A stretch of DNA of 64,000 nucleotides from Seohaeicola_A nanhaiensis (GCF_042654245.1 NZ_JBHSGI010000032.1:15498-79497), one strand, 5' to 3'; positions 51,735 through 60,642 are shown, numbered from the stretch's first letter. Numbers and translations: made by a program. The notes: generated from the letters alone by a model not told the origin.

Positions 51735-53141
51735 CTAACCGGCCAGTTCAGTGTCTTGCGCGGCCCGTTCCTCGCGTCGCCAGATGCCCAGCAGCAGCCG
51801 TTTGAAGGCGGCATAGGTCGCATCAAACGTCTCGCGCCCGCGGGCATAGGTCTCGCGATTGAAGTCGCGGTAATCGGCCTCGTAGATGCCCGAGACCTGC
51901 TCGCCCGCCTGGCCGATCAGCGCGGTGAAATCCTGCCGGTGCGGCGAGAGCGTGCGCCCGAGATAGGCCTGCATCAGCGCCGCCAGCTCGCCCTGCTGGG
52001 CGCCGTCGTAACGGGTGATGACCGCGCGCACCGCGTCCCACTCGAAGGCCAGCCCCGGGCGGCCCAGGGCGCGGGCCGCCATGTTCTCGCCCTCCTCGAT
52101 CGAGTGGAAGGTCGAATGCAGCATGTCGAAGAAACGGCCGGTGGAATCGAACTCGAGGAAGGAGGCGCCAAGCGGCACCAGCAGGATGTCGGCCGCCGCC
52201 AGCCCGTTGATGGTGAGATAGCCAAGCGCCGGGGGGGTATCGATGAAGATGACGTCATAGCGGTCGAGCACCCCGTCGGCCTCAAGCCGGTCGGTCAGCG
52301 CATCCCACAGCCGCCAGCCGCGGGCTGCCATGCGCCAGACCGGAATCTGGAACTCGGCCCAGTAGAGGTTCAGCTGGGCGCCGATGAGGTCGATGTTGGG
52401 CCAGTGGGTCGGCTGGATCACGTCGGCGGCGGTCATCTCCAGCGCCGCCGCCAGCGTCTCGTCCAGCGGCTGCGGTGCCTCGCCCCGGTCGAGCCGGCGC
52501 TGGTTCTCGCCGCGCAGATGTTCGCCGTAATGGCGGGCGAGCAGGGGGAAGGCGGTTTTCCATTCATCCGCCACCTGGCCGCCGAAGATCGAGGTCATCG
52601 AGCCCTGGCTGTCGAGATCGATCACCAGCACCTTGTAGCCGTCGAGCGCGGCCGACATGGCGAGATGGGCCGCGGTCGAGGTCTTGCCGACGCCGCCCTT
52701 GAAGTTGGCCACCGCCACCAGCTTGGCCGGCAGTCCCTTGGGGCGGTAGGGCAGGTAGTTCTTCGACTTCGCCCCCTGCGCTCCGAAGAAGGCACGCAGG
52801 CGCAGCACCTCGTCGAGCGAGAACCACTTGGCCCCGCCCTCGGTGTCGCTGACGCCCTGGGGCAGGTCGGGGTTGGCGCGCAGCACGCGGCGGAAATGGG
52901 CCTGGGCGACGGGGATCAGATAGCGGGTGATCTCCCAGGTCGAGAACAGGCGCAGCTGCTTGCGACCCTCGGCATCCAGCCCCCGGCTGGCGAGATCGGC
53001 GCGCCCCCGCGCGCAGGCCTCGGCGATGCGGGCAAAGCCGGCGGTGCTGGTGGGCGCCTCCAGCTCGGCCTGGGCCGCATCGGCGTCGATGTTGAAATAG
53101 GGGGGCAGCGCGGAAGGCGCCTGGGGAAGATCTCTGGCCAT
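51735..53141 (-). CDS. parA: ParA-type partition ATPase
   Basis: A 468-residue P-loop ATPase. Residues 1-140 form the extra N-terminal domain typical of large plasmid ParA/RepA-like proteins, which bind their own promoter. The deviant Walker A is NFKGGVGKTSTAAHLAM with KGGVGKT at 148-154, and VLVIDLDSQGSM is the A' motif. DVIFIDTPPALGYLTINGL is Walker B, and ADILLVPLGASFLEFDSTGR follows. It pulls plasmid copies apart on the nucleoid with ParB. Start: ATG at 53141; the upstream frame (Cys/Phe-rich) is rejected. It is divergent from repA across the origin, with an inverted repeat just upstream. Confidence 0.93.
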   Translation of the reverse strand: MARDLPQAPSALPPYFNIDADAAQAELEAPTSTAGFARIAEACARGRADLASRGLDAEGRKQLRLFSTWEITRYLIPVAQAHFRRVLRANPDLPQGVSDTEGGAKWFSLDEVLRLRAFFGAQGAKSKNYLPYRPKGLPAKLVAVANFKGGVGKTSTAAHLAMSAALDGYKVLVIDLDSQGSMTSIFGGQVADEWKTAFPLLARHYGEHLRGENQRRLDRGEAPQPLDETLAAALEMTAADVIQPTHWPNIDLIGAQLNLYWAEFQIPVWRMAARGWRLWDALTDRLEADGVLDRYDVIFIDTPPALGYLTINGLAAADILLVPLGASFLEFDSTGRFFDMLHSTFHSIEEGENMAARALGRPGLAFEWDAVRAVITRYDGAQQGELAALMQAYLGRTLSPHRQDFTALIGQAGEQVSGIYEADYRDFNRETYARGRETFDATYAAFKRLLLGIWRREERAAQDTELAG

Positions 53142-53155
53142 GATATGCTCGACAT

Positions 53156-53189
53156 GCCGCGTTTTTGTCAGGATACCACAAAAGGCGGC
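53156..53189. promoter_or_regulatory. Inverted repeat upstream of parA, probable autoregulatory operator
   Basis: GCCGC-G-TTTTTGT and ACAAAA-G-GCGGC flank an 8-9 base centre, 15 bases before the parA ATG. ParA proteins with a large N-terminal domain often repress their own promoter at such sites. No direct evidence for binding. Confidence 0.5.
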
Positions 53190-53280
53190 ACATGGAAGAA
53201 AAAGCCGCATGTCCAGCGGTTTTTCTCAGCAAATCTTGTGGGATGACACCTATTGATACCCCAGATCGGCGTGCTGCGCG

Positions 53281-53467
53281 AATTTTTTTATCCGTTAGGA
53301 ATGTGTTATTTAAGTGTTACGGGATTTTCGGGGTTCGGAGTCTGCCCTTGTTTTACAGGGGCAGGGGCCTGCTCGACGGGCTTCAGGCGACTCTGAACCC
53401 CCGATAGGATGACTCCGTTCCCCCGATGCGCCGACTCCGAACCCCCGTTGCCCGCCCTTGTGGATAA
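53281..53467. other. Replication origin region: AT-rich stretch, iterons and DnaA box
   Basis: An AT-rich stretch (53281-53328) is followed by iterons of the form GACTCCGAACCCCCGAT. One lies in reverse orientation at 53329-53342. Direct copies begin at 53389, 53411 and 53433, so the last three starts are exactly 22 bases apart, two helical turns. A perfect DnaA box (TGTGGATAA, reverse of TTATCCACA) lies at 53459-53467. RepA encoded at 53521 should bind the iterons. Layout matches an iteron-controlled plasmid origin; function is inferred. Confidence 0.8.
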
Positions 53468-53520
53468 CTCTAGGCTGGGCGTCATCGAAACCACGAAAAA
53501 ACCGAGTCGGGAAACGACCC

Positions 53521-54525
53521 ATGAGCAGGGCAGGGACAGGCGCCGGCGGGCTGATGCCCGACCGCAGGGAGCAGGGTGATTTCTTCCTCTGCGATGTCTT
53601 CGACGCGATCCCCAAGGACGACCTGGCCAGCATGGAGCACCCGCTGTTTTCGCTGGCGACACGGCCCGATCTGCGGGTGCTGAAATACGCCCACAATGGG
53701 GTCGAGATCGAGGTGACGCCCTCGGTCCGGGGGCTGGCGACGCTGCACGACAAGGATATCCTGATCTTCTGCATCTCCCAGCTGATGGCGGCACTGAATG
53801 CGGGCCGCGCGGTCAGCCGCACGCTGCAGCTGAAGGCGCACGACCTGCTGGTCGCCACCAACCGCGAGACCAGCGGCGACGCCTACCGCCGCCTGCGCGA
53901 GGCCTTCGAGCGGCTGGCCGGCACGCGCATCACCACCAATATCGTCACCGGCGAGACCGAGACCACCAGCGGGTTCGGTCTGATCGAACGCTGGGAGATC
54001 GTGCGCAAGACCCGGGGCGGGCGGATGATCTCGGTCTCGGTCACCCTGTCGGAATGGCTCTACCGGGCGGTGCTGGGGCGCGCCGTGCTGACGCTGTCGC
54101 GCGACTACTTCCGACTCAGGAAACCGCTGGAGCGGCGGATCTACGAACTGGCGCGCAAGCATTGCGGGCGCCAGGACAGCTGGCGGGTCTCGGTCGATAC
54201 GCTGCTGAAGAAATCGGGCTCGGCCTCGCCCCGCCGGGTGTTCCGCGCCATGCTGCGCGAGATGATCACCTCGGACCACCTGCCCGACTACCGCCTCAGC
54301 GAGGAACCGGGTGACCTGATCCGCTTTACCCAGCGCGCCGCCGTCATCGAGGGGCCGCCGCCGGTGCTCTCGGAGGCGGCGCTGGCGGAGGCGCGGCGCC
54401 TTGCGCCGGGGATGGACGTCCATGCCCTGGCCGCCGACTGGCGCGCGCTCTGGGCGCGCACGGGGGCGCAGCGGTTGAGGAAGCCCGACGCGGCCTTCCT
54501 CGGCTGGCTCAGAAAGCGGCTCTAG
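53521..54525 (+). CDS. repA: RepA-type plasmid replication initiator
   Basis: A 334-residue protein of the RPA replication-initiator family found on alphaproteobacterial plasmids. FFLCDVFDAIPKDDLASMEH near the N-terminus, EVTPSVRGLATLHDKDILIF, and TSGDAYRRLREAFERLAGTR with LIERWEIVRKTRGG form two winged-helix-like units. LSRDYFRLRKPLERRIYELA lies in the second. It would bind the upstream iterons and open the origin. The start ATG at 53521 lies about 50 bases past the DnaA box; an ATG 33 bases further in is an alternative. Its stop shares CTAG with the convergent GT2 stop. The arrangement parB-parA-ori-repA resembles RepA-type replicons of the Roseobacter group. Confidence 0.9.
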   Translation: MSRAGTGAGGLMPDRREQGDFFLCDVFDAIPKDDLASMEHPLFSLATRPDLRVLKYAHNGVEIEVTPSVRGLATLHDKDILIFCISQLMAALNAGRAVSRTLQLKAHDLLVATNRETSGDAYRRLREAFERLAGTRITTNIVTGETETTSGFGLIERWEIVRKTRGGRMISVSVTLSEWLYRAVLGRAVLTLSRDYFRLRKPLERRIYELARKHCGRQDSWRVSVDTLLKKSGSASPRRVFRAMLREMITSDHLPDYRLSEEPGDLIRFTQRAAVIEGPPPVLSEAALAEARRLAPGMDVHALAADWRALWARTGAQRLRKPDAAFLGWLRKRL

Positions 54526-55472
54526 GCAGGCGGGTCGCCCAGGGTCCGGGCCATCAGGGCGGGGTCGCTCCGGGCCAGTTCCGCGCGCACCGGCGCCGCG
54601 AGGTCGCGGGTGGCGAAGGTGCGGGTCAGCTCGGCGAGCCGGGGGCGGTGCGCGGCGGCGACATGATCGCCGATCCAGGCGCAGAGCCCCAGCGCGAAGC
54701 GGGCGAAGGGCAGGGCAAAGGGGGTGCCGGCGGTCTCGGCGGCGAGGCGGGCGAAGGGGCCGAAGACCTCGAGCCGCGCGGAGCTTTCCAGGTTGGTCAG
54801 CCGGTCGCCGCCCTGGTTCACCACATGGATCACGCCGACGCGGTCGCTGGCCAGGATGGTGCGGGCGTGCACGAAGCTCTTCCAGTGCAGTTCGACATCC
54901 TCGTGCAGCAGGATCTCGGAGCAGCCGATGGCCCTCTCGCGCAGGAAGGCGGTGCGATAGATCTTGTTCCAGGGGTAATTGGCGGTCTGGGCAAGGTGGG
55001 TTGCCGCCTCGGATGTCACCTCCGACAGCGCCCCGAGCGCCACGCCCGCCCGCTCCCACAGCGCCTGGTCCCATGGCATCTGGCCCCAGGCGCGGTCCTG
55101 CGCGCGGCGGGTGTCGTGATGGGCGAAGAGGCAGAAGTCGAAGCTGCGCCCGGCAAGGTCCTCCATCAGTAAGGGCAGTTCGGCGGTCGGCAGGTCGTCG
55201 GCGTCCAGGAACAGCACGTGGTCGGTGCCGACCTCGGCCAGGGCGCGGTTGCGCGCGGCGCCGGGGCCAAGCGCGGTTTCATGGCGGATCAGCGTCAGCC
55301 GCTCCGGCGCGAGCCCGGCGGCGGCGCAGAGCGCGGTGGCGGCAAGCGGGCGGTCCGAGCCGTCGTCCACCACCACCACATGGTCGAAACAGCCCAGCCG
55401 CCGCGCCCGCGCCAGCAGCGCGGCCAGCGGCTCGCGGTCGTTGTGGCAGGGGATCGCCAGGGTCAGGGTCAT
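54522..55472 (-). CDS. Family 2 glycosyltransferase
   Basis: A 316-residue enzyme. LTLAIPCHNDREPLAALLAR and VVVVDDGSDRPLAATA are the GT2 donor site, with HVLFLDADDLPTAELPLLME as DxD. NYPWNKIYRTAFLRERAIGC with LLHEDVELHWKSFVHARTIL gives the acceptor loop and catalytic Glu-Asp, close to the layout of chain-modifying GT2 enzymes. ATG at 55472 overlaps the TGA of the small upstream gene (ATGA), so it is translated with it. It directly abuts repA, showing that glycan genes and replication genes share this replicon. Confidence 0.85.
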   Translation of the reverse strand: MTLTLAIPCHNDREPLAALLARARRLGCFDHVVVVDDGSDRPLAATALCAAAGLAPERLTLIRHETALGPGAARNRALAEVGTDHVLFLDADDLPTAELPLLMEDLAGRSFDFCLFAHHDTRRAQDRAWGQMPWDQALWERAGVALGALSEVTSEAATHLAQTANYPWNKIYRTAFLRERAIGCSEILLHEDVELHWKSFVHARTILASDRVGVIHVVNQGGDRLTNLESSARLEVFGPFARLAAETAGTPFALPFARFALGLCAWIGDHVAAAHRPRLAELTRTFATRDLAAPVRAELARSDPALMARTLGDPPA

Positions 55473-55978
55473 GCGAGGAAGATCCGCAGGTCGTGCAGGT
55501 GCCAGGTGAAGGGGGCACCGGGCAGGAACAGCACCAGTTCGCGCCAGGGCGCGTCGGCGGGCAGGTCCGGGGTGGTGGCCAGCGGCAGCGCATCGACATG
55601 GCTCTGCGCTTCGGGCTCGGCCAGGATGTGGCGGGGAAAGAAGGTATCGGCAAAGCCGGTCCCGGTGCCCGAGCGTAGGCAGGGCCGGACCACGATCGGC
55701 GCGGCGGCCGCGCTCTGGCAGGCGAGGCCAAGCCAGCCGGTTTCGGGCAGAGAGGCGGTGTCGAGAGCGACATGCAGGCCGATCCAGCCGGTCCCGCCCG
55801 GCGTGGCCTCGAGCTCGAGCAGCCGCCCGGCGGGCGAGCGGAAGCGCCCGGCCAGCGCCAGGCCCGGGTCGGCATGCAGCGCAATGCCGGGAACGAAGGC
55901 GGTTTCCGTGGCGGCCAGCGGCCCGTCGGCGCGGCTGTCGCGCAGGCGGGCGAGACCGGGGGCAAGGGCGGCGGTCAT
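55469..55978 (-). CDS. Small beta-rich protein, unknown, related to the protein at 60102
   Basis: A 169-residue protein from ATG 55978 (GGAG upstream); a TTG 42 bases earlier is possible. The sequence alternates short hydrophobic strands and Gly/Pro turns (GRLLELEATPGGTGWIGLH, LPLATTPDLPADAPWREL) and ends HLHDLRIFLA. I see no catalytic motif or signal peptide. Strand pattern and spacing match the protein at 60102: a conserved L-V/F-L-P-G or L-x-W-L-P segment, then a closing L-E/H-D-x-R-x-x-L strand. This suggests one family, perhaps a carbohydrate-binding sandwich. It is translationally coupled to a GT2. Confidence 0.5.
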   Translation of the reverse strand: MTAALAPGLARLRDSRADGPLAATETAFVPGIALHADPGLALAGRFRSPAGRLLELEATPGGTGWIGLHVALDTASLPETGWLGLACQSAAAAPIVVRPCLRSGTGTGFADTFFPRHILAEPEAQSHVDALPLATTPDLPADAPWRELVLFLPGAPFTWHLHDLRIFLA

Positions 55979-56186
55979 GGCGGCGGCAGCTCCGGAACAG
56001 ATCCTGCCGGTTAGTGGCAATGCGCCACCGGCTTGTCCATGGCGAATTGCATCCGCCGGAAATCCGGGCAGGCGGCGGCGGCAAAGGGCCGGTCTGCTCC
56101 CCCTGTGGTTGTCAGGGCGGCCGCTCTCGGGCTAAGGACAGGCGATTGGGTCGGAGTCCGGATCCGACCGGGGCAAGAGAGCGCGC

Positions 56187-58589
56187 ATGGACGGCGATGT
56201 CACGACATTCTGGCGGCAGTTCGATGCCCTGCGCGAGGCCGCCCTGGGCGGGGATATCGCCGCCGCCAACCGGCTGATCGCCACGCTGGCCCGCCGCCGC
56301 GCGCCCGGCGCGCCCGAGGCGGAGCGCGCGCGCACCGGCATGCTGGAGCTGCTGGCCGAACGCTTCGGCCTCGACCGGGACGGGCTGGATCTCGCGCCCT
56401 TCACACCGCAGGAAGTGCCGGCGGGGGCGATGCCGGGCTTTGCTCCGGCGGCCGGGCAGACGGGTCTGAGCCTGGTCACCTGCTGCATGAACCGCGAGGC
56501 CAATCTCAAGCGCGCGCTGGCCTCCTGGCTGGTCTGCCCCGAGATCGACGAGATCGTCATCGTCGACTGGTCCTCGACCCGTCCGGTGCGCGAGGCGCTG
56601 ACGGCGGATGGGATCGACGACTCGCGAATCCGCGTTGTCAGGGTCGAAAACGAGCCGCGATGGATCCTGTCCTGGGCCTGCAACCTGGGGTTTCGCGCAG
56701 CCTCGGGCGACCGCATCCTGAAGGCCGACGCCGATATCGTGCTGAGCCCGGATTTCTTTGCCCGGAACCCGCTGGCCCCCGGGCAGTATATTGCCGGCAA
56801 CTGGCGCACGGCGGGCGAGGACCAGGCCCATGTCAACGGCTTCTTCTACCTGCACCGCGCCGATCTGGCGGCGGTGGCGGGGTTCAACGAATTCATCACC
56901 ACCTATGGCTGGGACGACGACGATCTTTATGACCGGCTCGACCAGGCGGGGGCGGTGCGCCGCGACGTGGCGCGCGGCACCATCCGGCATCTGCCGCATT
57001 CCGATGCCGAACGGCTGGGCGAGGCGGGCGGGGGGGACAGCGCGGGCGAGGAACTGGCGCGCGACACCATGCAGAAGATCCGCCGCAACCGGCTGCTCGC
57101 CCATATCATGCCCCAATGGGATACCCGGAAGACGCTGATGCCTTTCGAGGTGACCCGGGGCGGGACCGGCGACCTTGCCCTGGTCCGCGCCGGCTGGCTG
57201 CCGCATCCGGTCCCGGCCCAGGTGGAGGCCGATGTCGACCATTACGCCCGGCTCGAACTGACCTCCTGGCGGCTGGGGCCGCAGGTGCTCGATCTCGATC
57301 GCGGGCGGCTCGCCCTGCTGCTGGCGCGGCCCTTTGCCGACCTGGGTCCGCTCGACGTGGAACTGGCGCGGGGGAATGCGCCCGAACAGCTCGCCGCGCC
57401 CGGCGGCTGGCTGCTGCTGCGCACCGGCGCCGAGGGCATCGCCGGCCCCGCGGGCGGGGCTGCGGCCTTTGCCCGGCTGACCGCGCTGGCGGCGGAACGC
57501 GGCATGGCGGTGGTGATCTCGGGGCCCGGGCAGGCGCTGGCCGATCCCGAGCCCGAGGCGGCCCGTGCCTGCGCCTACATCCCCGCCAGGCACCTGCCGG
57601 CGCTGCCGCCGGAGGTCGGGGTCGCCGATCTGCAGGGAGCGGCGCCGGCGGCGCGCCGCTGGCGCGCGCTGGCCTGGACGGCGGCGACGGTGGCGGCGCT
57701 GAACCGGTCCGGTCCCGCCGCTCCGGCGCTTGCCGCCGTGCGCGGACGGATCTTCGCCGACGGCCAGCACGGGTTGGGCAACCGGCTGCGCGCCATCGCC
57801 TCGGCGGCGGTGATCGCCGAGCGAACGGAGCGCGAACTGGTGGTGGTCTGGCAGCCCGACGCCCATTGCGACGGCCGCTTCGCCGACCTGTTCGACTATG
57901 CCGGCGCGGTGATCGAGGAGGCTTTCCCGGCCGAGGCCGAAGGGCGCGGAATCAGGCTCTACAACTACATGGAAGTCGAGGAGGGCGCCGCCAAGGACGC
58001 CCCGGTCGCGGTCGATGCGCCGGGCGATCTCTACCTGCGCTCGGCCTATGTGATGAATTCGCCGCTGACCGACTGGGAGAGCGAGAACCGCTGGCTGCGC
58101 GGCCTGACGCCGGTGGCGGAGGTGCGCGAGATGATGGCCGGGGTGCGCCATCCCAACGACATCAGCGCCCATGTCCGCATGGCGGGCGGTGCGGCCTACG
58201 AACACCTGCCCTGGGAGGCCTCGGACGGCAACTGGAGCGCCGAGGGTCATGCGGCCATCGCGCACTGGCGCGAGAAGAGCCATTTCAACCATTTCCTGAA
58301 ACGTATCGACGCGCTGACGGCCGAGGGCCGGGCCGGACGCATCTTCCTCGCGGCGGATGCGCCCGAGACCTACGAGGCCTTCCGTGCCTGCTATGGCGAT
58401 CGCCTTGCCATGCTGGAACGTGCCGTCTATGACCGTTCGGCGGCCCAGCTGCGCTATGCCCTGGCCGACGCACTGCTGCTGGGCCGGGCGCCGCTGCTTC
58501 TGGGATCGACCTGGAGCTCGTTCTCGGAACTGGCGATGCGGATGGCGCCGCAGCAGATGGTGGTCGAGATGAGTGGCAAGGACTTCTGA
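56187..58589 (+). CDS. Two-domain protein: GT2 glycosyltransferase plus NodZ-like fucosyltransferase domain
   Basis: An 800-residue protein. N-terminal GT2 (about 90-300): LSLVTCCMNREANLKRALAS, ILKADADIVLS with DxD at 181-183, and TTYGWDDDDLYDRLDQAG, which resembles chondroitin-polymerase-type second-site motifs. A beta-rich linker follows (about 325-480). C-terminal domain (about 515-800): FADGQHGLGNRLRAIASAA is the donor loop of NodZ/FUT8/O-FucT-type GT-B fucosyltransferases. HVRMAG near 662-667 and GSTWSSFSELAMRM near 773-786 match their later motifs. One polypeptide could add two sugars in succession. GDP-fucose for the second domain is made in this window. The upstream gap is divergent with the gene at 55469. 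Confidence 0.75.
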   Translation: MDGDVTTFWRQFDALREAALGGDIAAANRLIATLARRRAPGAPEAERARTGMLELLAERFGLDRDGLDLAPFTPQEVPAGAMPGFAPAAGQTGLSLVTCCMNREANLKRALASWLVCPEIDEIVIVDWSSTRPVREALTADGIDDSRIRVVRVENEPRWILSWACNLGFRAASGDRILKADADIVLSPDFFARNPLAPGQYIAGNWRTAGEDQAHVNGFFYLHRADLAAVAGFNEFITTYGWDDDDLYDRLDQAGAVRRDVARGTIRHLPHSDAERLGEAGGGDSAGEELARDTMQKIRRNRLLAHIMPQWDTRKTLMPFEVTRGGTGDLALVRAGWLPHPVPAQVEADVDHYARLELTSWRLGPQVLDLDRGRLALLLARPFADLGPLDVELARGNAPEQLAAPGGWLLLRTGAEGIAGPAGGAAAFARLTALAAERGMAVVISGPGQALADPEPEAARACAYIPARHLPALPPEVGVADLQGAAPAARRWRALAWTAATVAALNRSGPAAPALAAVRGRIFADGQHGLGNRLRAIASAAVIAERTERELVVVWQPDAHCDGRFADLFDYAGAVIEEAFPAEAEGRGIRLYNYMEVEEGAAKDAPVAVDAPGDLYLRSAYVMNSPLTDWESENRWLRGLTPVAEVREMMAGVRHPNDISAHVRMAGGAAYEHLPWEASDGNWSAEGHAAIAHWREKSHFNHFLKRIDALTAEGRAGRIFLAADAPETYEAFRACYGDRLAMLERAVYDRSAAQLRYALADALLLGRAPLLLGSTWSSFSELAMRMAPQQMVVEMSGKDF

Positions 58590-58595
58590 CACGAC

Positions 58596-59258
58596 ATGCG
58601 GGTTTTGTTCTCGAAGGGGTTCGCGGCCCTGTCCAAGCCGCGCTGCGGCTCGACCAGCCTGCGCCGGATGCTCGACCCGCTGCTCGATCCCGCGGCGGGC
58701 GACATCGCGGTCAACATGGGCGGCGAGCGGCCGCCCTTCCATCCCCATCTCACCGCGCCCTATCTCAAGCAGCTGCTGCGCGAGGCCGGCCATGACGCCG
58801 ATGCGCTCGAATATATCATCACGGTGCGCCACCCGGTCGAGATGCTGTGGTCCTATCACAAGTTCTTCAAGCCGGACCTGCAGAGCCGCTACAACTTCGC
58901 GCCCGGCTGGGACGCCAGCCAGCCGATGGGTTTCGAACGCTGGCTCTTCGAGGGCCGGCTGGGCGCCAATCCCGCCTGGTCCGCGCTGGCGCCGGAATGG
59001 CCCTCGGGGCGCGACCTGTCGCATCTGAGCTTCGAGTTCTGTGCCATGAACCGCGACGGATCGCTCGCCGTCGACGAGGTGTTCCGCATCGAAGAGCCGC
59101 AGCGGCTGGCCGACTGGATCAGCGAGAAGGTGGGGCGACCGGTGCCGGTCCGCCATGTCAACCAGTCGCACGAGGCGGATCTGCCGCCGCTGGGGCCCGA
59201 GGCACTCGCCCGCATCCGTACGATGCTGCCCTACGAAAGCAAACTCTATGGAGTCTGA
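58596..59258 (+). CDS. Sulfotransferase-family protein
   Basis: A 220-residue protein. KPRCGSTSLRRML at 14-26 is the 5'-phosphosulfate loop that binds PAPS in sulfotransferases, and ITVRHPVEMLWSYHKFF (75-91) is the 3'-phosphate region with Arg78 and Ser86. It is shorter than vertebrate carbohydrate sulfotransferases, which is common in bacteria. It would transfer sulfate to a sugar hydroxyl of the nascent glycan. It follows the GT2/NodZ-like gene by 6 bases, and its stop lies 4 bases before the next ATG. Confidence 0.78.
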   Translation: MRVLFSKGFAALSKPRCGSTSLRRMLDPLLDPAAGDIAVNMGGERPPFHPHLTAPYLKQLLREAGHDADALEYIITVRHPVEMLWSYHKFFKPDLQSRYNFAPGWDASQPMGFERWLFEGRLGANPAWSALAPEWPSGRDLSHLSFEFCAMNRDGSLAVDEVFRIEEPQRLADWISEKVGRPVPVRHVNQSHEADLPPLGPEALARIRTMLPYESKLYGV

Positions 59259-59262
59259 CGAC

Positions 59263-60027
59263 ATGACCGACATCCCGGCAGAGCAGGCGCCCCGGCGCAA
59301 GAAGTACCGCAACTTCATTCATGCGCGCGAACAGAACTTCATTTTCGCCTTCATCCCCAAGGTCGGCTGCACCAACTGGAAGTCGATCCTGCGCTATCTC
59401 GCAGGCCAGCCCAACCACCTGAACGCCCGCCTGGCCCATGACGTGAAGAACAGCGGGCTGACCTATCTCGATCTTGAAGATCCCGGCGACCGCGCGCTGG
59501 TGGCGGATCCGTCTGTTCCGAAATACACCTTCGTGCGCGATCCCTATTCCCGGGTGCTCTCGGCCTATCTCAACAAGGTCGCCTCGCGCCTGCCCCCGGG
59601 CGAGCCGCAGGAGAACGAGAACCACTTCATCACCGTCGCCCGGGCGATCGACCGCTTTCGCCAGCGCAGGCTCGACACCGCAGTCTATCCCGAGGTGAAT
59701 TTCGAGGTCTTTCTTCTCTGGGTGCGCGACGCCGCCACGCCGCTGCGCGACGACGGCCACTGGCGGTCGCAGACGCTGATGCTGCACTGGCCCGAGGTGA
59801 GCTTCGACTATGTCGGCCGTTTCGAGCGGCTGGCGGAGGATGCGCCCGTCCTGCTGGACAAGATGGGCTGCGACATTCCCTTCCCCTCGCAGAAGGACAT
59901 CGGATTTGCGCCGACCCATGCCACGCGCAAGCTCGACATCCATTACACGCCTGCCACCTACGCCCTTGTGAACAGTCTCTACAAAGACGATTTCATCAAT
60001 CTGGGCTATGAAATTCGCGAGGCCTGA
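59263..60027 (+). CDS. Carbohydrate sulfotransferase family 2-like protein
   Basis: A 254-residue protein. IPKVGCTNWKSILRYLAG (31-48) is the PAPS 5'-loop in the exact form seen in HNK-1/chondroitin-4 sulfotransferases (Sulfotransfer_2). YTFVRDPYSRVLSAYLNKV (88-106) is the 3'-phosphate site. Later HWRSQTLMLHWPEVSFDYVG matches the usual C-terminal part. Start: ATG 59263 with GGAG eight bases upstream; an ATG at 59248 overlapping the previous gene is possible. Expected reaction: sulfate transfer to GalNAc, GlcA or similar residues. Confidence 0.85.
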   Translation: MTDIPAEQAPRRKKYRNFIHAREQNFIFAFIPKVGCTNWKSILRYLAGQPNHLNARLAHDVKNSGLTYLDLEDPGDRALVADPSVPKYTFVRDPYSRVLSAYLNKVASRLPPGEPQENENHFITVARAIDRFRQRRLDTAVYPEVNFEVFLLWVRDAATPLRDDGHWRSQTLMLHWPEVSFDYVGRFERLAEDAPVLLDKMGCDIPFPSQKDIGFAPTHATRKLDIHYTPATYALVNSLYKDDFINLGYEIREA

Positions 60028-60101
60028 GCGCGGCCGCAGGCTGACCTTCGACGGATGTGCCCCTGTGCGCGCCGGACCGGTCGGGACGAAAGGAAAACCC
60101 C

Positions 60102-60632
60102 TTGACCCAGACAGAGACATCTTCCGAGGGCGGCGCCTTTGCCGCGCTGACCGCGCAGATCGCCGCGCTGCAGGGCGGCGCCGTGAGGGCCGGTCATCTC
60201 GATCTCGGACCCGACCTGTGGCTCTCGGCCGACCCCGGCGGTCGGGCCACGCTGACCTGCCAGCCGGAGGAGGGGCGCATGGTGCTGCGCCTGGAGGCGG
60301 GCGACAGCGGCGCCTGGTCGGCGCTGGGACTGCGACTGCCGGTCGAGACCCTGGCGCGCGGCCGGTACCTGGGCCTGATGGTCGAGGCGACGGCGCGGGG
60401 CGCGCTGTCCTTCACGCCCACCCTGCGCTATGTCGCCGGCGGTGGCGGGACGGTCGATGTCGCCCCTCCCGAGCCGGTGGTGCTGGCCGGCGGACCGCGC
60501 CGGCACCTTGCCTGGCTGCCGCTCGACCGCGACCGCCTGGCCGCCAGCCGGGCCTGCGAGCTGAACCTGTTCTTCCACAACGACACGATGCAGCTGGAAA
60601 TCGCCCGGCTGGAGCCGCTGCTGATCCTCTGA
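60102..60632 (+). CDS. Small beta-rich protein, unknown, related to the protein at 55469
   Basis: A 176-residue frame from TTG 60102 with AAAGGAAA upstream; a more upstream ATG at 60057 is poor. The pattern alternates strands and turns (GRMVLRLEAGDSGAWSALGL, LRYVAGGGGTVDVAPPEPV, LAWLPLDRDRLAASRACEL) and ends MQLEIARLEPLLIL. Like the protein at 55469, it lacks catalytic motifs and sits beside glycan-modifying genes. It follows the sulfotransferase by 74 bases and converges on a third sulfotransferase-like gene. It may be a binding module or structural partner. Confidence 0.5.
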   Translation: MTQTETSSEGGAFAALTAQIAALQGGAVRAGHLDLGPDLWLSADPGGRATLTCQPEEGRMVLRLEAGDSGAWSALGLRLPVETLARGRYLGLMVEATARGALSFTPTLRYVAGGGGTVDVAPPEPVVLAGGPRRHLAWLPLDRDRLAASRACELNLFFHNDTMQLEIARLEPLLIL

Positions 60633-60642
60633 GCCGGCGCGC

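Noticed and set aside
56112..59318. A long minus-strand frame opposite the GT2/NodZ-like and sulfotransferase genes
   Set aside because: His/Gly/Arg-rich antisense translation. The plus-strand genes have clear motifs and ribosome sites.
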